From contig NZ_PGVB01000027.1 in the NCBI RefSeq assembly GCF_002860205.1, forward strand, positions 20,215 through 84,214: a stretch of DNA of 64,000 bases, given 5' to 3'. The notes below the pieces were generated by a model that was given only the letters and a program-made list of their open reading frames with translations, ran no database searches and was not told the origin of the DNA. Of the stretch, positions 33,844-42,661 are shown one piece after another. Source of the stretch: Bacillus sp. T33-2 (GTDB lineage: Bacteria > Bacillota > Bacilli > Bacillales > Cytobacillaceae). The position numbers were made by a program, and so were the translations under genes. Every line of letters starts with the position of its first letter. The first letter of the stretch is position 1.

Positions 33844-34869
33844 TTGGCGAACATGTTTAAATACTCTATGGATGTAAGAGGACTTGATTTTCAATGGGAT
33901 ATCGAAAAAGGTCAATTTCTGTTTGAACGGGAAGATGCGGTACTCTTCTGGATTTCCTCTGCGATGAAAACATTTTTCGACACGATTGAGGAGGTTTCCG
34001 GTGAGGAGGCAGCAAGTATCGTATTAGAAACAACAGGATTCAGGCAAGGTTTGGTCGTAAGTGAGTATTTTACCAACCTGAAAAACGTCAGCATCGAAGA
34101 GGCAGCCGAGCTAATCCCGAGTACATATGCTTCTGCAGGATGGGGCCGGGCTTATATTAAGGATCTGAACACTGAAACGAAAACAGTGACGATGGAGCTG
34201 AAGAACAGCTGGGAATATAAAATCAATAAGGCTCAGGGCAAGAAAACGGCTGGAACCTATCTGTCGGCCCATTACGCCGGCATCTTCACCGGCTTGTTCG
34301 GGACGAACATGTGGTTCAGGGTGACAAGGAGCCAAATCGAGGGATACGAAACCGACATTGTGGAGTATTTCCCTTCCGAAATCACAGTAGCAAAAAATAT
34401 CCATGAGCTAGCCAGAAGAAAAGAGTCGGAGCACATCAGGGAGCTTGAAGCGCTCGTCGAAGACAAGACCCGTGAGCTGCAGGATCTTGTAAAAGAGATA
34501 TCTTCCCCGATCATTCCTGTCCTCGAAGGGATTGTTGTCGTGCCGCTAATCGGAAAATATGATGAGTCCCGGGCTGAAGACCTGCTCGTCAAAACGTTGC
34601 ACAACCTTCCGAAGTACCAGGCAAAATACCTTGTTCTTGATCTTACAGGATTGGATAAAGAACTTAGCGGCTACAGTGCAGAGTTTATTGGAAAACTCGC
34701 ATCAGCCGCTGCCTTGATTGGAACAGAAACGATCCTGGTCGGAATTTCGGCGGAACTCGGAATCAGCATTACACAAGCAAACATAAACTTGGCAAAATTT
34801 AACTGCTTCCAAACGTTGCAGCATGGAATTTATCATTCACTCGCACAGTCTGGAAGGCAAATTATATAA
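33844..34869 (+). CDS. RsbR-like protein: V4R-like sensor domain plus STAS domain
   Basis: 341 residues from a TTG at 33844, ten bases after AAAGGAG. The N-terminal part (about 1-195) has the V4R/XylR_N-like features EEVSGEEAASIVLETTGFRQ, GWGRAYIKDL and SAHYAGIFTGLFG. A coiled linker (ARRKESEHIRELEALVEDK) leads to a C-terminal STAS domain with PIIPVLEGIVVVPLIGKYDE and LVLDLTGLDK. In RsbR proteins two threonines are phosphorylated by RsbT; the LDLTG threonine is present, while the position in EISSP holds serine. It may form stressosomes with the RsbT-like kinase encoded at 6.1 kb. Confidence 0.85.
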   Translation: MANMFKYSMDVRGLDFQWDIEKGQFLFEREDAVLFWISSAMKTFFDTIEEVSGEEAASIVLETTGFRQGLVVSEYFTNLKNVSIEEAAELIPSTYASAGWGRAYIKDLNTETKTVTMELKNSWEYKINKAQGKKTAGTYLSAHYAGIFTGLFGTNMWFRVTRSQIEGYETDIVEYFPSEITVAKNIHELARRKESEHIRELEALVEDKTRELQDLVKEISSPIIPVLEGIVVVPLIGKYDESRAEDLLVKTLHNLPKYQAKYLVLDLTGLDKELSGYSAEFIGKLASAAALIGTETILVGISAELGISITQANINLAKFNCFQTLQHGIYHSLAQSGRQII

Positions 34870-34872
34870 TAC

Positions 34873-34932
34873 AAAAAGTGCCTTGCTTCCGATTGCGCTG
34901 ATTAACATCAGCGCTGGTGGCCGCACTTTTTT
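34873..34932 (+). terminator. Large two-tier terminator
   Basis: AAAGTGC pairs with GCACTTT outside an inner GCGCTGAT / ATCAGCGC hairpin, followed by seven T residues. Confidence 0.88.
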
Positions 34933-34960
34933 TGTTCAACTTAATTTAAACGGAAGATTA

Positions 34961-35045
34961 CTTCATTTAAACAAAAAACTCTTTATTTAGGCGAAAACCT
35001 CCTTCATTTGAGCGAAAATGAAGATGATTTAAGCAAAAAGTAATT
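34961..35045 (+). repeat. Short imperfect repeats, period about 22-25 bp
   Basis: Four copies of the pattern ATTTAAGCGAAAA (ATTTAAACAAAAAAC, ATTTAGGCGAAAACC, ATTTGAGCGAAAATG, ATTTAAGCAAAAAGT). The same GCGAAAA core recurs in the array at 60.5 kb, so both look like one dispersed family. Confidence 0.6.
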
Positions 35046-35090
35046 TAATTCACGTAAAAGATACAAATGTTGTTTCTAAGCGTTCAGGAT

Positions 35091-35118
35091 AAAAAAAGCA
35101 CCGGCATCCACCGGTGCA
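35091..35118 (-). terminator. Rho-independent terminator of the FtsH-like gene
   Basis: On the minus strand GCACCGG pairs with CCGGTGC, followed by seven T residues. Confidence 0.92.
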
Positions 35119-35131
35119 TCTGTTCAATATA

Positions 35132-36877
35132 TTATGCATAAATCAACTCTTCTGAATTTAGCGGAAGCCGAACGTTTACAATGTCCTGCACTTCGCCGCC
35201 TTCGAGTGTTTCCTTCTTTAAGAGAGCCTCAACTAAAAGCTTAAATTGTGGTTCGTGTGACTTTATGATCAGTTCCGATTTTTCGAGGGCATCATGGAAC
35301 AATTCCTGCATCTTTTTATCTTTGTCATTTTTATTGAACGTTAACGTGAAACCGTCCTGCAATAGGCCAGTATCAACCATTTGTTCAATGATTTGCTTTG
35401 CCTGCTGTACGTCACCGCTCACTCCGATGCTATGTTCTCCGAGGAACATCCTCTCTGCGACCCCGCCAGCAAGGATCATGGCCACGCGGTCAAGCAGATC
35501 ACTTGTGGTGGATAAATGCAGCTCTTTCGGAATTGGTGCAACATATCCGAGCGCCTGGCCTCGCGGAACAATTGTTGCTTTCCTTACCGAACCTGGCTTT
35601 GTAACCGCAGAAACAAGGGCATGGCCTGATTCATGGATGGCAACGCGGCGCTTTGTGTCCAAATCATTAAGTTCCCGGGAAGTGCTTCCGAGTATTGTCC
35701 GGTCAAGCGCGTAATCGATGTCGCTTTTCTGGATGATATCCTGACCGTTCCTGAGTGCGCGCCTGCTGGCAGTTGCAAAAAGTGAATGCAGCTCGGCTCC
35801 TGAGAAACCAGACGTACTTTCAGCAAGTTCATCAAGGGAAGAAAGCACATCGTCCGCAATATTTTTACCCGCAGTGTGGATATTGATGATTTCGCGCCGT
35901 CCTTTCGTGTCAGGGAGGGCTACATTAAATGAAAAATCCACCCGTCCTGGCCGCAGGAACGCTTCATCAAGCATATCTTTGCGGTTAGTTGCAGAAATGA
36001 AGAGAATGCCATCATTTGAATGGCCGCCGTCAAGCTGGACAAGGAGTTCAGTCAACGTTTTTTCGGCCTCTCCGCCGTCGTGCGGTTTTCTCTTTCCTGC
36101 CAATGCATCAACTTCATCGATGAAAACGACAGCCGGGGTATGCTTCCTTGCGTTCTGGAAAAGGCTGCGCACACGTGAAGCTCCTACACCGATAAACATT
36201 TCATTGAAAGAAGAACCGCTTGCTGAAAAGAAATTCGCATTAAGTTCGCGTGCCATTGCCTGGGCAAGCAGTGTTTTTCCTGTTCCCGGAGGGCCATAAA
36301 GCAGGATTCCCTTTGGAGGTTTAATTCCCAGCTTGGCCGCCCTTTGCGGCTCTTTAAGTATGGACAGAGTCTGCAGGATTTCTTCTTTCATTTCCTCTGG
36401 CAAGCCCCCCACATCTTTTAGTGTAATGTTTGGAATCGGGGAGGGTTTTGACAAACTGTTTTTCATTTTACTGCCTGCGCCAATGCCGCCCTGCGTCTTC
36501 TTCTGGACAACCAGGGCCCCGGCCACCAGCAGTACAAGCAAGCCGCCCATCAACCATTTGCCGTATTTACTGTTGCTGGAATACGAATACTTAACGTTGA
36601 AGGTTTCTACCAATTTATCGACCATTTGGCTGTTTGGAGGGACTTGGGATACATATTTCGCATCCTTTGTTTCTAAATGAAGTGTTCCATCATATTGCTC
36701 TATAAGAATAGCAGTTTCCCCATCCAGGTTTTGGACAGTTTTCACCAAAGATGAAAACGGTACACTGATCTCGGGATCTGCTTTTTGAACAAACCAAGTA
36801 ATGCTTGCAACCATGATTACAACGAAGGCTGCAATTAGCGGGAGGAATTTAGAGACAAGTTTCGAATTGGAATTCAA
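35132..36877 (-). CDS. FtsH-like membrane AAA+ zinc metalloprotease (paralog)
   Basis: 581 residues. Two membrane segments (about 11-29 and 108-125) flank a short external domain, as in FtsH. The AAA module has Walker A GPPGTGKT (195-202), Walker B VFIDEVDAL and arginine fingers in RPGRVD. The protease site is HESGH (415-419), with the third zinc ligand Asp in GVSGDVQQA. FtsH extracts and degrades membrane proteins. At 581 residues it lacks most of the usual C-terminal tail, and its setting is not the housekeeping tilS-hpt-ftsH one, so it is an accessory copy. It starts at a TTG eight bases after AAGGAG. Confidence 0.9.
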   Translation of the reverse strand: MNSNSKLVSKFLPLIAAFVVIMVASITWFVQKADPEISVPFSSLVKTVQNLDGETAILIEQYDGTLHLETKDAKYVSQVPPNSQMVDKLVETFNVKYSYSSNSKYGKWLMGGLLVLLVAGALVVQKKTQGGIGAGSKMKNSLSKPSPIPNITLKDVGGLPEEMKEEILQTLSILKEPQRAAKLGIKPPKGILLYGPPGTGKTLLAQAMARELNANFFSASGSSFNEMFIGVGASRVRSLFQNARKHTPAVVFIDEVDALAGKRKPHDGGEAEKTLTELLVQLDGGHSNDGILFISATNRKDMLDEAFLRPGRVDFSFNVALPDTKGRREIINIHTAGKNIADDVLSSLDELAESTSGFSGAELHSLFATASRRALRNGQDIIQKSDIDYALDRTILGSTSRELNDLDTKRRVAIHESGHALVSAVTKPGSVRKATIVPRGQALGYVAPIPKELHLSTTSDLLDRVAMILAGGVAERMFLGEHSIGVSGDVQQAKQIIEQMVDTGLLQDGFTLTFNKNDKDKKMQELFHDALEKSELIIKSHEPQFKLLVEALLKKETLEGGEVQDIVNVRLPLNSEELIYA

Positions 36878-37139
36878 TTAATCATCTCCTTAAAATGTCT
36901 ATTTACCATTATAAATAATAACCCTATGTAATAAATAGGGAAATAGTAATATAGTTGTTGGTAATTTAATGAAATTCTGAAATTCATGTTTAATTATTGA
37001 CATTGATAGTTCATTTGATAAGTAACTGAAAAATGGAAATGAGACGTAAAAATCAGAAAACGTTGAAACCTCATCGAAGATACAACGTAAATTCAAGGAA
37101 GTTATATGAATAATTTTTATGAGGGGTGGGTGGGGAAAA

Positions 37140-37352
37140 ATGTTAGTGGTTGTATTTATACTGGTGGTAGCGGGAGCGGCGTTTATTGGCATGGTGGCAG
37201 ATGGGGGAGGGACAAAAAGAAGGTCCGGATTCATGCCAGGTTCCTTTGATTCGAATTGGGGCCCGTCTGATTTTTCGTCCGGGTCGAATAATGGCGGCTC
37301 ATGTGATGGCGGAGGTTTCGGTGGTGGAGACGGAGGGTGCGGCGGCAGTTGA
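37140..37352 (+). CDS. Small membrane protein with a Gly/Cys-rich tail
   Basis: 70 residues. A single membrane segment (MLVVVFILVVAGAAFIGMV) is followed by a short polar part and a tail of almost only Gly, Ser, Asp and two Cys (GGSCDGGGFGGGDGGCGGS). Such Gly-Cys tails occur on small Bacillus membrane proteins of unknown role. ATG 37140 is close after GGTGGGG; ATG 37119 is also in frame. Translation of the opposite strand gives a proline-rich frame that is only its shadow. Confidence 0.65.
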   Translation: MLVVVFILVVAGAAFIGMVADGGGTKRRSGFMPGSFDSNWGPSDFSSGSNNGGSCDGGGFGGGDGGCGGS

Positions 37353-37452
37353 ACCACCAAAAGTTTCGCAAGTCAGATAAATCAATTGTATTCCTGTAGC
37401 TTATTTTTGTACAGCGGAACGACTTTGATGCAAAACAAATATTTCCTCATGC

Positions 37453-37484
37453 AAAAGGCTCTCATACGCAGAGAGCCTTTTAGT
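37453..37484. terminator. Bidirectional terminator
   Basis: AAAAGGCTCTC / GAGAGCCTTTT perfect 11-bp stem with a 7-base loop between convergent genes. Confidence 0.88.
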
Positions 37485-37500
37485 CAAAATAAGCGCCAGT

Positions 37501-37929
37501 TCAATAATTATCTCTTTCAAGCCGGGCTTGGTCAATTTCGCCGTTCTTCTGATTATACCCGGTACTTTCGATGTAGCCTCCGCCGATTTCACCAGGAGCA
37601 TGGTTACTGTACAAAATAATTTTCCCGGCATTTACATCACCAACATATTCCTTCGCTTCTTCATCAGACAATCCAAGCCCCCTAAGCTTTTCATAGACAG
37701 TGCCCATAAGTGAGGATGTTGCACCTGCTAAGCCACCACCGTCCCTGCTGCCAGTTGTATCAAAGGTTTCCACAGTTGCTCCTGTTTGCCCTTCTACCCG
37801 CGAATGGTCTCGTTCTGTTTTAGCGATGATCGACAGATCCTGCACATCGTAGCCATCATTTCGTAATTGTTCAATCGCACTTGTTACTTCCGTCTGTGAA
37901 TTGTACACACCTAAAATTTTCTTGTCCAC
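37501..37929 (-). CDS. General stress protein, YflT/GspM-like
   Basis: 142 residues. The N-terminal YflT domain is plain (KKILGVYNSQTEVTSAIEQL, then LSIIAKT), with a glycine-rich middle and VYEKLRGLGLSDEEAKEYV before the end. Members such as GspM are made under sigma-B control in Bacillus. A near-consensus sigma-B promoter about 45 bases upstream supports the same here. Biochemical function of the family is not known. Confidence 0.9.
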   Translation of the reverse strand: MDKKILGVYNSQTEVTSAIEQLRNDGYDVQDLSIIAKTERDHSRVEGQTGATVETFDTTGSRDGGGLAGATSSLMGTVYEKLRGLGLSDEEAKEYVGDVNAGKIILYSNHAPGEIGGGYIESTGYNQKNGEIDQARLERDNY

Positions 37930-37972
37930 AGTATTCAGCCTCCAATTTTGAATGTTAATCCATATACTTCCT

Positions 37973-37998
37973 ATTCCCTTAGGAGAGCGGTTACAAAC
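37973..37998 (-). promoter_or_regulatory. Sigma-B promoter of the YflT-like gene
   Basis: On the minus strand GTTTGT (-35, 37998-37993) and GGGAAT (-10, 37978-37973) are 14 bases apart. The known Bacillus sigma-B consensus is GTTTNN with 12-15 bases before GGGNAN. It lies 44 bases from the start codon of the stress gene. Confidence 0.82.
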
Positions 37999-38095
37999 AG
38001 TAGATAGGTGGCATTATTCCCTTCATATGGAATGAACGAGAAACCGTTGACAGGAAATAATATTAGAGATCACCTATAGAAAGGATGGGAAATGG

Positions 38096-38839
38096 ATGTC
38101 ATTAGAATGGTTTGACCGTGTGGCAGGGGAGCTTCAGGATCACCTCGAGTCCATATGCGCAAAATATGATGAAACCGGCTATATGAAAATCGACCGGAGT
38201 GCGAAACATCCCCGGATTGAATTTTTTGTTGAGACGGAAGATGATGAACGAGAATACTTCTGCACTTTGTTGTTTGATCCCCATAATGAAGAGTTCTATA
38301 TAGAAAATTACGATCTCGATCTGGACCAGCCCGCCCGGGTGATTTTAACGGACATTGAAGATATAGTGGATGCTGTGCATGAAACATTCCACGATTTTAT
38401 GAATGATGATTATTATGTAGAAGTAGATGACGATGAATATTATGCTGACGGTGCAGGCATGGCAGACTATGACGATGGTTTAGCTGGCCGGGTTGACGCA
38501 GCTCATGACGACTTTGAAGTTGAATACTATGTTGGAGAAGCTGAAGTTGACGATGAGGGCTTGTTCGATGAAGTAGATGTTGAATGGGAAACGCCTGAAG
38601 TAACAGCCTTCATGCAAGAAGATGAAGTTGAAGTCACCTACCAGTTCGGAGTAGTTTCGGAAACCGGGGATGGGGTTTTAAGAAGGGTGAACCGGATCTG
38701 GACGGAAGATGATGAACTGATCAAGGATGAAACGAACTTTATTTTTACGAAGGAAGAAGCGGGCACGATCATTGCCATGATCGCAAGCCATATGGATTCA
38801 ATGAAGGGATATAACGATTTTGATATCGACCTTCAATAA
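38096..38839 (+). CDS. Very acidic hypothetical protein
   Basis: 247 residues with a strong excess of Asp and Glu. Two structured parts, residues about 1-105 (starts MSLEWFDRVAGELQDHLESI) and 160-247 (TEDDELIKDETNFIFTKEE), flank a disordered acidic middle with many D/E-Y pairs. No signal peptide or membrane segment. I do not recognise the family; the acidic middle could bind cations or a basic partner. GGATGGG precedes ATG 38096. It has a strong terminator shared with gtaB. Confidence 0.78.
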   Translation: MSLEWFDRVAGELQDHLESICAKYDETGYMKIDRSAKHPRIEFFVETEDDEREYFCTLLFDPHNEEFYIENYDLDLDQPARVILTDIEDIVDAVHETFHDFMNDDYYVEVDDDEYYADGAGMADYDDGLAGRVDAAHDDFEVEYYVGEAEVDDEGLFDEVDVEWETPEVTAFMQEDEVEVTYQFGVVSETGDGVLRRVNRIWTEDDELIKDETNFIFTKEEAGTIIAMIASHMDSMKGYNDFDIDLQ

Positions 38840-38853
38840 TATAACAGCGAAAA

Positions 38854-38890
38854 AACAATACACCGGTTTTGGCCGGTGTATTGTTTTTGC
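38854..38890. terminator. Bidirectional terminator
   Basis: AACAATACACCGG / CCGGTGTATTGTT, a perfect 13-bp stem with T residues on both strands. It serves the acidic-protein gene and the convergent gtaB. Confidence 0.94.
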
Positions 38891-38895
38891 ATGAA

Positions 38896-39756
38896 TCACC
38901 ATTCGAGCTGTCTCATATAGGCCGTGAGCTTTTCTTTAAGGTCCGGGCTTTTCATTGCGAAATCGATGGACGCCTGTAAAAAACCGAATTTATCCCCAAC
39001 GTCATAACGTTCTCCTTCAATAATGTATGAATAAATGGCTTCATTTTTCAATAAAAGGTCAAGAGCGTCGGTTAACTGGATTTCGCCTTTTTTGTCAGGC
39101 TGTATTTTTTCAAGTATTTCGAAAATCGCGGGGGAAAGCAGGTATCTGCCAATGATCGCCTGCCTTGAGGGTGCCGATTCCACAGGTGGCTTTTCGACCA
39201 GGGTATTGACCCTGTACAAATCACCAATTTGATTGCTATACCCGACAATTCCATACTTCACCACTTCGGAAGCCGCAACTTCTTTACAGCCAAGAACGCT
39301 GGCCTGTACATTTTTGTACTGGTCGATCATCTGCTTCAAACCTGGGACTTCAGCATCAATGATATCGTCTCCGAGGAGGACAGCGAACGGCTCCTCCCCG
39401 ATAAATTTCTTTGCGCAAAGAACTGCATGGCCAAGGCCGAGCGGCTCCTTCTGCCTCACATAGTGGATGTCAACCATGTTCGAAATGTTTTCGACTACAT
39501 CAAGCATTTCCTGTTTTCCGGTTCTTTTCAGCAGCAGCTCAAGTTCGACCGATTTATCGAAATGGTCTTCGATTGCCCGTTTATTGCGCCCTGTCACGAT
39601 GATGATATCCTCAATACCGGACTGGACGGCCTCTTCTATGATGTACTGGATCGTTGGCTTATCAACGATTGGAAGCATTTCTTTTGGCTGCGCCTTTGTC
39701 GCCGGCAAAAAACGTGTACCGAGTCCGGCCGCAGGAATCACTGCTTTTTTAATCAT
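38896..39756 (-). CDS. gtaB: UTP-glucose-1-phosphate uridylyltransferase
   Basis: 286 residues of the GalU/GtaB family, making UDP-glucose from UTP and glucose-1-phosphate. The nucleotide motif is AAGLGTRFLPATKAQPKEML at the N-terminus; LLGDDIIDAE binds metal and the VEKPPVE loop binds the sugar phosphate. GAGGGGG precedes the ATG. UDP-glucose feeds teichoic acid glucosylation and glycolipids in Bacillus. It is divergent from the YkoS/YkoT/GtrA genes, whose substrate it could supply. Confidence 0.95.
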   Translation of the reverse strand: MIKKAVIPAAGLGTRFLPATKAQPKEMLPIVDKPTIQYIIEEAVQSGIEDIIIVTGRNKRAIEDHFDKSVELELLLKRTGKQEMLDVVENISNMVDIHYVRQKEPLGLGHAVLCAKKFIGEEPFAVLLGDDIIDAEVPGLKQMIDQYKNVQASVLGCKEVAASEVVKYGIVGYSNQIGDLYRVNTLVEKPPVESAPSRQAIIGRYLLSPAIFEILEKIQPDKKGEIQLTDALDLLLKNEAIYSYIIEGERYDVGDKFGFLQASIDFAMKSPDLKEKLTAYMRQLEW

Positions 39757-39931
39757 ATAATCCCCCTCTCAGCTCATCATGCCGAATCCGTTTCTATCAT
39801 ATGTCCTGCCATGGTTGGCCTATCACGATTTTAACATGGATTCAATATTTCTGGAAAACTAGGGAATAGTTTCATGTTAAAAAGCACACCTTAAAACGAA
39901 CATCATAATCAGGTTCTACGAGGTGTAATGA

Positions 39932-41605
39932 TTGTTTTCACTGAAAAATAATGAGCAAAAGCTTGTAACTGTAGCAATCCTTGCCCTGGCCATATTTCTC
40001 GCGCCACTTTTTGTACTTGGTGAAAACGCCCATATCCGGGTCCATGACAATTTAGATTCCAACCTGGCATGGTACAGGGTGCTCGCCAACAGCGGAGAAA
40101 TAGCGGGCGCGGTTGATGCAAAGGTTTCGCAGGTGATCAACGGGCTTCCCCGAAATGCCTTTGGAACTGAATATAGTTTGATCGTCTGGCTTTATGCACT
40201 GTTCCCAACGATGGTTGCGTACGCGCTCAGCCAGGCAATAGCAAGGTTTGTCGCTTTTATTGGTATGTATTTGCTATTAAAAAAGCATTTTCTCCCGAAG
40301 CAGGAGTGGGGATTTATCCGTGTCGGGACCGCACTCGCCTTCGCCATGACTCCGTTTTGGCCGTGCGGAATGTTGAGCACACTCGGAATGCCGCTTGCGC
40401 TTTGGGCTTTTTTGAATATCCGGCGTGGAGAGACTTCCTGGAAAAACTATCTTGCCCTGACGCTGCTGCCGTTTTATTCAAGCATCGTGCTCGGATTTTT
40501 CTTTTTTCTGAGTGCAATGGGGATTTTCTGGCTGGTGGATGTAGCCAGAGGCAAAGGGTGGAACTGGCGGTTTTTATTTGCCATCGTTTATATGTCTGCC
40601 ATTTATTTGGTTACGGATTACCGGCTTGTGTATTCATTCCTTTTTGACGATGAGCCGAACAGCAGGGATGAATACTTTCACGCAAGGCTGTCGTTCCTGC
40701 GGTCAGTCAGGCTTACTTTTAAAAATTACATATTGGGGCATCACCATGCGATGACGGTACATACGTTTATCATATTGCCTGTCATGTTCATCGCATTGTA
40801 TTTCGTTTGGAAGAAAAGATTGTGGAGAAACGAAAAAGTGTTTGTATTTTTGTTTGCACTGAACTTCATCCTGTCAGCATGGTATGCTTTCTGGTTTTAT
40901 AAGGGCTGGCTGCCCATGACGGAAAGATTCCACTTTCTTGATACATTCAATTTTGCCAGGTTCCACTTCCTGAGGCCGCTAGTCGTTTATGTGTTGTTCG
41001 CTGTTGGGCTGAGAATACTTTGGCAGCAGGGCAGCGGTTGGAGGAGGGCTGTCCCGTGGCTCGTTGTTGCGCAAATAGTCCTGCTTATCTTTACGAATGA
41101 GGAAATCATTTTCCAGAACAAACCGACAGTCAAAGAATTTTTCGCTGAGGAACAGTTCGATGAAATTAAAGAACATATTGGCCTGCCCCAGCAGGACTAC
41201 CGGGTGGCAAGCATTGGCATCCATCCGTCCATCTCGCAATATAACGGTTTTTATACGCTTGATACTTACAATAACTTTTACCCATTGTCCTATAAGTACG
41301 AGTTTCGGAAGATCATTGAAAAAGAACTGGACAAAAATAAAACGATCAGGACTTATTTCGATGAATGGGGCGGACGCTGCTACATTTTTACAGACGAGCT
41401 TGGCAAACATTACATGTTTACAAAGGACTCGAAAAAGCGGCTGAAAAACCTTGAGCTTAATATGGAACCTTTCAAAAAAATGGGGGGAAGGTACATTTTG
41501 TCAGCAGTTCCGATCGACAATGCAGGTGAAAATAATTTAAAACTGGATAAAATTTTTAATTCAAATTCATCTATTTGGAAAATATACCTTTATGAAGCAA
41601 TATAG
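39932..41605 (+). CDS. YkoS-like polytopic membrane protein (DUF6044), putative GT-C type
   Basis: 557 residues with about twelve membrane segments and a hydrophilic C-terminal region from about residue 400. The first external loop after helix 1 has ENAHIRVHDNLDSNLAWYRV, an acidic-histidine loop like the catalytic loop of GT-C glycosyltransferases. It matches B. subtilis YkoS, encoded beside YkoT as here. Starts at TTG 39932 after GAGGTG. With the two following genes it probably transfers a lipid-linked sugar to a surface acceptor; the acceptor is unknown. Confidence 0.85.
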   Translation: MFSLKNNEQKLVTVAILALAIFLAPLFVLGENAHIRVHDNLDSNLAWYRVLANSGEIAGAVDAKVSQVINGLPRNAFGTEYSLIVWLYALFPTMVAYALSQAIARFVAFIGMYLLLKKHFLPKQEWGFIRVGTALAFAMTPFWPCGMLSTLGMPLALWAFLNIRRGETSWKNYLALTLLPFYSSIVLGFFFFLSAMGIFWLVDVARGKGWNWRFLFAIVYMSAIYLVTDYRLVYSFLFDDEPNSRDEYFHARLSFLRSVRLTFKNYILGHHHAMTVHTFIILPVMFIALYFVWKKRLWRNEKVFVFLFALNFILSAWYAFWFYKGWLPMTERFHFLDTFNFARFHFLRPLVVYVLFAVGLRILWQQGSGWRRAVPWLVVAQIVLLIFTNEEIIFQNKPTVKEFFAEEQFDEIKEHIGLPQQDYRVASIGIHPSISQYNGFYTLDTYNNFYPLSYKYEFRKIIEKELDKNKTIRTYFDEWGGRCYIFTDELGKHYMFTKDSKKRLKNLELNMEPFKKMGGRYILSAVPIDNAGENNLKLDKIFNSNSSIWKIYLYEAI

Positions 41606-41623
41606 CACCAGGAGGAAACAGCG

Positions 41624-42661
41624 ATGAATGAACCAGTACTTACGATAGTGGTCCCATGCTATAACGAGGAGGAAGTTCTGCCTGAAACGATCCCGCAGCT
41701 GTCCAGCCTTTTAAGCGGAATGATCTCTGATGGCCTGGTCTCAGGAAACAGTAAAATATTGTTTGTGGACGACGGCAGCAAGGACAATACCTGGACAATT
41801 GTCTATAAGGAGAGCCTTAACTCTGATTTGATCCGCGGTTTGAAGCTTTCCCGGAATGTCGGGCACCAGAATGCCCTCCTTGCCGGGTTGTTTACAGCAA
41901 AACAGGCGTCGGACTGCATCATTTCAATTGATGCGGACCTGCAGGATGACATTGCCGTCATCCGCAAGTTTGTCGAGAAGTATCAGGCTGGGTATGAGGT
42001 TGTTTACGGAGTGCGGGGAAAAAGGCAGACAGACACCTTTTTTAAGCGCAGTACAGCAGAAGGTTTTTATAAGCTGATGCAAAAGATGGGTGTCCAGCTT
42101 ATTTTTAACCATGCAGACTACCGGCTGATGAGCAGACGGGCGGTAGAAGAACTCGAACGCTTCGGAGAGGTGAACATGTTTTTGCGCGGAATAGTCCCTC
42201 TCATCGGATTCCGGTCGACATCCGTTTATTATGCGAGGCAGGAACGTCTCGCCGGGGAAACAAAGTACCCTTTGAAAAAAATGCTTTCATTCGCATTTGA
42301 CGGAATTACATCCTTTTCTGTTGTGCCAATCCGGTTTATATTGATGGCCGGCTGCCTGTTCTTTTTTGTAAGCATGCTATTTGGGGCTTATGATTTGGGA
42401 GTGAAACTTTTAGAACACACGGAATTAGGGCTGACTACCCTGATCATCTCCATCTGGCTGATCGGAGGCCTGCAGTTGATCGCAATCGGCCTGGTAGGGG
42501 AGTATATAGGCAAGATCTATAAGGAAGCAAAGCGCAGGCCGAAATATATTATCGATATTGATACATTTAACCTGCCATTGCCACGCCATATCTTAAATAA
42601 AGAGGGACAGAAGAATGAGCCATTTAGCATTGATGCTGGAAAGCTTTCAGAAACGAACTAA
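41624..42661 (+). CDS. Family 2 glycosyltransferase, GtrB/DPM1 type (YkoT-like)
   Basis: 345 residues. The GT2 catalytic motifs are VVPCYNEEE (about 10-18), VDDGSKDNT (about 48-56) and DADLQDD (about 105-111, the DxD metal site). Two C-terminal membrane segments (about 233-257 and 268-292) anchor it, as in GtrB and YkoT. Such enzymes make undecaprenyl-phosphate-sugar from a UDP-sugar. AGGAGG precedes ATG 41624. Its end overlaps the GtrA gene by 47 bases. Confidence 0.92.
   Translation: MNEPVLTIVVPCYNEEEVLPETIPQLSSLLSGMISDGLVSGNSKILFVDDGSKDNTWTIVYKESLNSDLIRGLKLSRNVGHQNALLAGLFTAKQASDCIISIDADLQDDIAVIRKFVEKYQAGYEVVYGVRGKRQTDTFFKRSTAEGFYKLMQKMGVQLIFNHADYRLMSRRAVEELERFGEVNMFLRGIVPLIGFRSTSVYYARQERLAGETKYPLKKMLSFAFDGITSFSVVPIRFILMAGCLFFFVSMLFGAYDLGVKLLEHTELGLTTLIISIWLIGGLQLIAIGLVGEYIGKIYKEAKRRPKYIIDIDTFNLPLPRHILNKEGQKNEPFSIDAGKLSETN

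Noticed and set aside
36899..37360. Proline-rich frame on the minus strand
   Set aside because: It is the reverse of the Gly-rich tail gene on the plus strand and has no ribosome site.
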